A DNA stretch of 64,000 nt, taken from Campylobacter ureolyticus ACS-301-V-Sch3b. GTDB lineage: Bacteria > Campylobacterota > Campylobacteria > Campylobacterales > Campylobacteraceae. Shown in pieces: positions 58,679-64,000 of this stretch (within the stretch, counting starts at the first letter, position 1; each line of letters starts with the position of its first letter). The stretch is taken from contig NZ_KE340327.1 in the NCBI RefSeq assembly GCF_000413435.1, forward strand, positions 71,667 through 135,666. The letters run 5' to 3'. The translations under genes and the position numbers were made by a program. The notes under the pieces were generated by a model that was not told the DNA's origin, ran no database searches, and worked only from the letters and a program-made list of their open reading frames with translations.

Positions 58679-59248
58679 TTGATTTATTTTACTTCAGATT
58701 TACATCTTGGGCATAAAAATATAATGAAGTATTGTCCAAATTTTAGGAATTTTCAAAGCGTTGATGAGATGGATGATTATCTCGTATATTTATGGAATAA
58801 AACTGTAACGCCTGATGATGAAATTTATAATTTAGGTGATTTTTCATTTTATAACAGTGTGGAAAAAACAGAGCAAATTTTAACAAGACTTAATGGCAAA
58901 CACAGTTTAGTCCTTGGAAATCACGATAATTTAATAAATAAAAATAAAGACTTATTTAAAAATTTTATTTTATTTCATTATCCAATTTTAGAATGGGATA
59001 AAAAAGATCATGGAAGTGTTTTACTTTATGGACATTTACATGATAATTTGGCAAATATAAAGGGTAGGGCGTTAAATGTGGGGTATGATTTACATGGTAA
59101 AATTTTAAGTGTTTATGATGTAATTGAGTTTGTAAAAGATGTAAAAACTTTAGAAAATCACCACTCATCAAAACTTTGCTCAATAAATCAGAATTTAGAT
59201 GATAGAAAAAATTTAATTAAAACAATTATAAAAAAGATAAATCAGTAA
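58679..59248 (+). CDS. Calcineurin-like metallophosphoesterase
   Basis: About 189 aa from TTG 58679, chosen because the conserved fold begins at once (IYFTSDLHLGHKNIM). Longer frames from 58637 would run through the groESL terminator. Metal ligands appear in the standard order: SDLHLGH, NLGDFSF, LVLGNHDN, FHYPILEW and LYGHLHDN. The substrate is unknown; relatives act on phosphoesters, nucleotides or cyclic nucleotides. The last ~30 residues are poorly conserved in character. No good ribosome-binding site is visible before the TTG. Confidence 0.82.
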   Translation: MIYFTSDLHLGHKNIMKYCPNFRNFQSVDEMDDYLVYLWNKTVTPDDEIYNLGDFSFYNSVEKTEQILTRLNGKHSLVLGNHDNLINKNKDLFKNFILFHYPILEWDKKDHGSVLLYGHLHDNLANIKGRALNVGYDLHGKILSVYDVIEFVKDVKTLENHHSSKLCSINQNLDDRKNLIKTIIKKINQ

Positions 59249-59272
59249 AACAAAATTACAAATTCACAAAGA

Positions 59273-59300
59273 TATAATGCGTATAAATTTACGCATTATA
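59273..59300. terminator. Inverted repeat between the phosphoesterase gene and hcp
   Basis: TATAATGCGTA (59273-59283) and TACGCATTATA (59290-59300) form a perfect 11-bp stem with a 6-nt loop between two convergent genes. It probably terminates both, although no long T-run follows. Confidence 0.6.
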
Positions 59301-59331
59301 TTATGTATTATTCTAAATTTAAACTATACTA

Positions 59332-60660
59332 TTAGTTTTTCAAAAATTTAACTAGGTCTGCTTTGGCATCACCACTTATTAAAGATAGATTGAAATTTTT
59401 CACTAAAAAATCAAGTATTTCGTCATTTATAAACTCAGGTAAACTTGGTCCTATATGGATATTTTTAACGCCTAAATACAATAACGCAATTAAAATAATA
59501 ACTGCTTTTTGTTCCATCCACATCAAAACTATGGAAATTGGAAGATCGTTTATAGCTATTCCTGTCGCCTCGCTTAGTGCTGTTGCGATTTTAACGGCAC
59601 CGTTGCTGTCGTTGCACTGCCCTAAATCAATATATCTTGGAATTTTTGTGCCTTCTATTAAGCCAAAATCAACATCATTAAATCTAAATTTGCCACAACT
59701 TGATGTTAAAATTACGCAGTCTTTTGGCAGACTTAGAGCCAAATCTCTATAGTAATTTCTATCATTTCCAGGTGCATCACATCCTGCAATTACAAAAAAT
59801 CTTCTAATCTTACCAGAAGTTACAGCTTTTAAAATTTCATCGGACATATTTAAAATGCTCTTATAATGCCCACCAGTTACCAAAGTAGCATCGCTTTGAA
59901 AGCCACTTATATCATCACATTCTAAAGCTTTATTAATTAGTGGTGTAAAATCATCATTTTCAATATGCCTAATTCCATCTGTTCCAGCGATACTATAACC
60001 AAAAAGTCTATCTTTATACTCGCAACTTTTTCTAAGTGGAACTATGCAATTTGTTGTCATCAAAATCGCACCTTTAAACTCATTAAAAAGTTTTGTTTGA
60101 TCAAACCACGCCTTGCCGATATTCCCCTTTAAATGTGGATATTTTTTAAGCTCTGGATAAGCGTGAGCTGGCAGCATTTCAGAGTGGGTGTAGATATTTA
60201 TACCTTTATTTTTAGTAGCATCAAGCAATTTTTTTAAGGCAAAAAGGTTGTGTCCGCTTACTAAAATAGCTTTTCCACAAGCTTTGTTTTGTGTGATTTT
60301 AACAGGTGATGGAATGCCAAAAGCATTGGTATGAGCTTGGCTTAATATATCCATTATTTTAACTCCTGCCTCACCAACTTTTAAAAGTTGTTTGATATGC
60401 TCATCAAAATTAAAATTTGAATTTGTCAAGGTAAAATAAAGCGTATCGGCTATGATTTTATCAACTTCGCTTGTATTTGCACCAAGTTCGTTTGCGTGGT
60501 GACGATATGCACTCATTCCTTTTAATCCAAAAATCATCATATCTTGCAAATTTGCTAATGTACTATTTTTACCACAGGTACCTTTGCTTTGACCTTTTGA
60601 GCCACAGCCATTTGGAGCACTCATTTCACATTGATGACAAAACATTTCTAAACCGCTCAT
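59332..60660 (-). CDS. hcp: Hybrid cluster protein, short (class III-like) form
   Basis: 442 aa, about 100 shorter than the classical hybrid cluster protein; class III members lack part of the helical domain. The N-terminal cluster cysteines are C8, C11, C19 and C29 (MFCHQCEMSAPNGCG). Later hybrid-cluster residues lie in GHNLFALKKLLDATK, THSEMLPAHAYPELKKYPHL, TTNCIVP, FVIAGCDAPGNDRNYYRDLA, TSSCGKFRFND and YIDLGQCNDSNGAV. Hcp is linked to NO reduction/S-nitrosylation and hydroxylamine reduction in other bacteria. An FNR-like box lies upstream. Confidence 0.93.
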   Translation of the reverse strand: MSGLEMFCHQCEMSAPNGCGSKGQSKGTCGKNSTLANLQDMMIFGLKGMSAYRHHANELGANTSEVDKIIADTLYFTLTNSNFNFDEHIKQLLKVGEAGVKIMDILSQAHTNAFGIPSPVKITQNKACGKAILVSGHNLFALKKLLDATKNKGINIYTHSEMLPAHAYPELKKYPHLKGNIGKAWFDQTKLFNEFKGAILMTTNCIVPLRKSCEYKDRLFGYSIAGTDGIRHIENDDFTPLINKALECDDISGFQSDATLVTGGHYKSILNMSDEILKAVTSGKIRRFFVIAGCDAPGNDRNYYRDLALSLPKDCVILTSSCGKFRFNDVDFGLIEGTKIPRYIDLGQCNDSNGAVKIATALSEATGIAINDLPISIVLMWMEQKAVIILIALLYLGVKNIHIGPSLPEFINDEILDFLVKNFNLSLISGDAKADLVKFLKN

Positions 60661-60681
60661 CTTTTCTCCTTTTAAATAAAA

Positions 60682-60730
60682 TTAGACAATAATATAGTAA
60701 AATTTTTGCTAAGTCATTGACTGAAATCAA
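60682..60730 (-). promoter_or_regulatory. Inferred hcp promoter with FNR-like box at -41.5
   Basis: TTGACTGAAATCAA (60717-60730) matches TTGAT-N4-ATCAA in 9 of 10 positions. On the minus strand a -10-like TATTAT covers 60694-60689. A start at 60682 puts the box centre at -41.5, the same geometry as at napA. The start is inferred. Confidence 0.6.
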
Positions 60731-60772
60731 AAATTTAGTTACAAATAATTTGTTTTCTAAAAAGGAGAATTT

Positions 60773-61663
60773 ATGAGAGCTTTTATATGGCTGTTTTGTT
60801 TGGTTGTAGTTTTATTTAGTTTGGAGATAAAAGATTAAGCGAGTTTTGTTTATAAAAATGATAAAGTTCAAATTTATCTAAATTCAGATGAAAATTCTAC
60901 AAAAGGTCATATTTTCTACGATAATAAAGAGCATTTTTTTAATGCTGAAAATTTTAAGGGCTCGGAAGTAAATTTGATATATGACGATGATGAAAAAATA
61001 AATATAAATTTTGTTTATGATGGATTGATTTTTGAAAAAAGAGGCGTTTTACAATCTTTAAAATTATATAAAAAGTTTAATTTTTTAGCCTTAAATTCCA
61101 TTTTTGACAATGGTAGTAATGTAAAATTAAATATAGCAAAAATTTATTATTTCAAGGTGATAAAAAACTATTGAAAATGAGTTAAAAAGCAGTTATAAAA
61201 AAGAGCTTGATTATTTTTTAAATGAATTTGGTAGCGATTTATCAGATAATTTTCCTTTTACCTATGAAACAGAAAAAAAAGTGGGAATTTATTACACTAA
61301 TGATAATTTTAGTGTTTTTAAAAACTTTTTTTATATTTATAGTGGTGGTTGCTCATGGTATGTATTCGCTTAATTATGAGACATTTTACAGAGGTAAAAA
61401 AAATCACGCTTGACGAAATTTTAGTAAAAAATGAAAAACTTAGACTTAAAATTTGGGATAAAGTTAAAGAAAATGCTTACATAGAAGAAAATGAATTTAA
61501 AATAACTGAAAATTTTAAGCTAAATCCTTATGGTATAGCTTTTGTCTATGCACCTTATGGAGTCGCTCCATACTCTTTTGGAAGCCTTGAGGCATTTTTT
61601 ACATTTGATGAGATAAGTGAGTTTTTAAAAGATGAGTTTAAAGACACAAATTTGTTTTTATAA
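60773..61663 (+). pseudogene. Broken DUF3298/RsiV-like exported protein gene
   Basis: AAAAAGGAG precedes ATG 60773, which opens a signal-peptide-like start (MRAFIWLFCLVVVLFSLEIK). An in-frame TAA at 60836-60838 interrupts it, and the same frame then continues (ASFVYKNDKVQIYLNSDE) to TAA 61172-61174. Further parts continue in other frames: IENELKSSYKKELDYFLNEF, then GVAHGMYSLNYETFYRGKK near 61345-61400, then ITLDEILVKNEKLRLKIWDK to a TAA at 61661-61663. GGAHG-x-Y-x-LNYETF and the TLDEIL part are typical of DUF3298/RsiV-type proteins. One stop and at least three frameshifts mark it as a pseudogene. Confidence 0.82.
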
Positions 61664-61698
61664 ATTTATATATTAAAACTTTAAATCTAACTATAAAA

Positions 61699-61730
61699 TT
61701 TGGGTTAAATTTTACTTAGTTTAACCCAAA
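61699..61730. terminator. Terminator-like hairpin between the DUF3298 pseudogene and xerH
   Basis: TTTGGGTTAAA (61699-61709) and TTTAACCCAAA (61720-61730) form a perfect 11-bp stem with a 10-nt loop between convergent transcripts. On the minus strand it is followed by TTTTATAG, so it can serve xerH. Confidence 0.65.
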
Positions 61731-61783
61731 ACAGCTTTTATGCTTCATTTTAACTTCTGCCCAGCTTAAATTTTACTAAAATT

Positions 61784-62851
61784 TCATTCTATTTTCGATA
61801 AATCATCGGCTACTTTTGCAGCAAGTCTTAGTTTATCACTACTAAAATGTGTGTAAATTCTAGAAGTATTTAAACTAGCATGTCCTAAAGCCTCTTGGAC
61901 TAAAACTAAATCTTTTTGTTTTTTATAAAGCATGGTTGCAAAAGTATGACGAAGCATATGAGCGCCATTTTTAGCTTTTCTAATCCCAGCTTTAAATAAA
62001 ATTTGCTCTACGATACGGCTGATATATGCCTGAGTTAGCGGTTTTCCTTTTCCATTTACAAACAAATATCCATCTTTATTTAGGTAATTTGTCTTTAAAT
62101 TTATTAAGTGTTCTTCAATTAGATGTTTTTTTATCATGACAATCCTATATTTATTTCCTTTTCCTCGTATTCGTATCACATATAAATCCCCATCTTCGCT
62201 AAAATCTTTTTCTTTTAAATTTATAGCTTCACTTACTCTAATTCCTGTAAAAATTATTATTTTTATAATTAATTTATTTCTATGGTCATTTGCCTTAAAG
62301 TCACTCTCTTCAATTGCTTCTAAAAACTCTTTTACCTCATCTTCACTCATGTATTCAGGTAGTTTTTGTCCAGCATTTCCACTTACCCCACCCCAGTTTT
62401 TTAACTCAATTCCGTAGTTGTGAGAAGTCCCATTTTCTTCATTTTGTTTATCTAAATATGTAAAAAAATTAATTACTGCAATCCTATAATTTTTCTTAGT
62501 TGCATCACTAAGCCCACCTGTAACGCTAGCTAAAATTTCACTTAAAAACTCCTCATTTATCTCTTTTAAACTATTTATTTCATAATAAATTATGGCTTTT
62601 GCAACCTTTTTTAATGGATTAAAATATGTATTTACTCCTGCAATTCCTGCATTTCTTGCTTCTTTTACAAGACCATCAAGTTCTTTAAAATTTTCAACTC
62701 CTTTTATAAGGCGTAAATTTACACTATTTAAAGCTTTTGGATCTTTTAATTCTTTATTCGAAAGAGAACTTAATTTATATCTTACAAATTTGCAAAGCCA
62801 AAAAATTAGCGAGTTTTCAACACTGTCTTTATAATCAAGCTTATATTTCAA
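61784..62851 (-). CDS. xerH: XerH-type tyrosine recombinase
   Basis: 355 aa, longer than XerC/XerD (~300). It resolves chromosome dimers at a single difH site, coordinated by FtsK. An N-terminal SAM-like DNA-binding domain covers about residues 75-165. The catalytic domain shows the first Arg in IIFTGIRVSEAINLKEKDFS, HMLRHTFATMLYKKQ, the ALGHASLNTSRIYTHF region with His and the nucleophile Tyr (IYTH). The single-recombinase XerH system is typical of Helicobacter and Campylobacter. No difH site was identified by eye in the window. Confidence 0.92.
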   Translation of the reverse strand: MKYKLDYKDSVENSLIFWLCKFVRYKLSSLSNKELKDPKALNSVNLRLIKGVENFKELDGLVKEARNAGIAGVNTYFNPLKKVAKAIIYYEINSLKEINEEFLSEILASVTGGLSDATKKNYRIAVINFFTYLDKQNEENGTSHNYGIELKNWGGVSGNAGQKLPEYMSEDEVKEFLEAIEESDFKANDHRNKLIIKIIIFTGIRVSEAINLKEKDFSEDGDLYVIRIRGKGNKYRIVMIKKHLIEEHLINLKTNYLNKDGYLFVNGKGKPLTQAYISRIVEQILFKAGIRKAKNGAHMLRHTFATMLYKKQKDLVLVQEALGHASLNTSRIYTHFSSDKLRLAAKVADDLSKIE

Positions 62852-62896
62852 ATTTGGTCCTTTTGAAAAATTTTATATTAAAAATTATACCATTTT

Positions 62897-64000
62897 CTAC
62901 TCAAATAAAGTAAAAGGAAGCTCGAGTGTATTTTTAATAATATTAAGTGGTGAAAGTAGGGCATCTTGTAAAACTTTATTTGAGTAATTAGGACTATCAA
63001 GAGTTCCTCTTATCTTAACAACTGTTGAAATAGAGCGATCTTTTCCAAGAATTATTTGATTTACCAAAGGAATGCTTGCAATAATTGAACTTGCATCTTT
63101 TAAGTATTTTACCTCAATATCTAAATCAATCTCTTTTGTTTTTAAATTTATCGTTCCAACTCCACCCATATCAGCAGTTGAGCCTTTAAAATCCATAGCT
63201 TGCACATAAATAATATCACCTTTTTTTATAAAAAGAACTTTACCTCTTTTTACATTAAAACCTTTGTTGTTAAAATCTGGTGTTTTTAGCTTTAAAAGCG
63301 ATGGAATGCTATCTAAAAAAGATAAAAGTCGCTGATATAAAACCAAATCTGTTAAATATGTATCATTCATTAAAATTTCACCTCTAAACTCATCAATGCT
63401 TTTTCCAAAAACTTTTATATTAAATTCCCCACCTTCAAAGCTTTTTGATTTTAAAAAATTATTTAAACTTTGAGAGTTTAGATTAAGTCCAGTTGCAGAT
63501 AAAATTTCAGGTGTTATTTGAAGAGTTAGATTTCCTTGTGGGACCAAATTTGCATCAAATTTTATATTTTTGTTGTCTAAATTTCCTTTGAAGCTACTTA
63601 AATTTAAAGTTTTATTTATATCTTTTAAAATAATATCAGAATTTTTTCCGCTTATATTTATTTTTGGAAAGTTAGTTTGCGATGAACTGTTTTTATCATA
63701 TTTTAACTCAAAATCAAGCCCGTTTATATCCAAATACATATCTTTTTTGCTTTGTTTAAAGTTTAAATAACTTGTATTTGCATAAATTTCACCATTTTTA
63801 TAATTGATATAAATTTCATCACTATCATATTTACTTCCATCTTTTTTGTATAAAGGCAGATCAAAAATAGTGTCTTTTATATCTATTTTATAGTCTTTAA
63901 AATCTTTTGTATTTACTACTAAATTGCCATTTTTAAAACCTAAATCAGTAAGGATTTTAGAATATTGAATCAAGTCTTTTAAGCTATTAACTTCAATTTC
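62897..64000 (-). CDS. AsmA/YhdP-like envelope protein, 3' part only
   Basis: The reading frame continues without a stop to the window edge, so the N-terminus is missing (at least 367 aa are present). The visible part is beta-rich with repeated short strands (IYINYKNGEIYANTSYLNF; DIILKDINKTLNLSSFKGNL). It ends with an AsmA-like C-terminal domain: KRGKVLFIKKGDIIYVQAMD, GVGTINLKTKEIDLDIEVKY, then SIPLVNQIILGKDRSISTVV and KIRGTLDSPNY. This pattern fits YhdP/DUF3971-type proteins that help phospholipid transport to the outer membrane. It lies upstream of xerH on the same strand. Confidence 0.75.
   Translation of the reverse strand, partial: EIEVNSLKDLIQYSKILTDLGFKNGNLVVNTKDFKDYKIDIKDTIFDLPLYKKDGSKYDSDEIYINYKNGEIYANTSYLNFKQSKKDMYLDINGLDFELKYDKNSSSQTNFPKINISGKNSDIILKDINKTLNLSSFKGNLDNKNIKFDANLVPQGNLTLQITPEILSATGLNLNSQSLNNFLKSKSFEGGEFNIKVFGKSIDEFRGEILMNDTYLTDLVLYQRLLSFLDSIPSLLKLKTPDFNNKGFNVKRGKVLFIKKGDIIYVQAMDFKGSTADMGGVGTINLKTKEIDLDIEVKYLKDASSIIASIPLVNQIILGKDRSISTVVKIRGTLDSPNYSNKVLQDALLSPLNIIKNTLELPFTLFE

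Noticed and set aside
61664..62896. difH recombination site near xerH
   Set aside because: In some relatives the dif site lies close to xerH. No inverted-repeat core of the expected kind is visible around the gene, and I do not remember the Campylobacter consensus well enough to call a weak match.

Overview
The window is about 70% A+T and almost entirely coding. Gene content and order point to Campylobacter (Campylobacterota, formerly epsilonproteobacteria): argG-rplI-hslV-hslU-era, a ctsD/ctsP/ctsE/ctsF competence cluster, a napAGHBFLD nitrate reductase operon, pycA-small protein-bpt, mog-FtsH-like-mtaB-MscS-aroB, and a single XerH-type recombinase. NikR and the accessory locus at 33-41 kb argue for a species other than C. 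jejuni. The species cannot be fixed from this window alone.

Layout. 0-2 kb: a decayed DUF2179-type membrane protein gene, then lptB, tsaE and an S4-domain gene. 2-6.5 kb: argG, ribosomal protein L9, the HslVU protease and Era. 6.6-16 kb: a tightly overlapping nine-gene operon for a type IV pilus/type II secretion-like DNA-uptake machine (PilMN-, PilO- and PilP-like proteins, secretin, two ATPases, platform protein). 16-21.8 kb: ftsK, ftsW, murG and a PIF1-like helicase. 21.8-28.3 kb: the nap operon on the minus strand with an FNR-like box upstream. 28.4-33.3 kb: nikR, lolA, secA and a LolC/E-type permease.

33.3-40.9 kb is the accessory locus and the most interesting part. A Crp/Fnr-family regulator is divergent from an operon of a SAM methyltransferase, a double-cupin protein, an OprC-like TonB-receptor barrel that appears to lack its plug domain, a NitT/TauT-type ABC importer (binding protein, permease, ATPase) and an NnrS-like haem/copper membrane protein. 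A perfect 14-bp palindrome sits at -41.5 from the inferred start of the operon. The locus ends at tRNA-Leu.

41-64 kb: HU, YaaA, tRNA-Arg, pycA, bpt, mog, an FtsH-like ATPase with a destroyed protease site, mtaB, a mechanosensitive channel, aroB, a TrkA-like protein, tgt, a large AsmA-like protein with internal repeats, groESL under an HrcA-type operator, a phosphoesterase, a short-type hybrid cluster protein (hcp), a DUF3298-type pseudogene, xerH and a truncated AsmA/YhdP-like gene at the window edge.

Theme. Nap makes nitrite; Hcp and NnrS-like proteins are linked in other bacteria to coping with NO and related stress. napA, hcp and the methyltransferase operon each have a Crp/Fnr-sized palindrome centred 41.5 bp upstream of an inferred transcription start. 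This suggests respiratory nitrogen metabolism controlled by at least two Crp/Fnr-type specificities.
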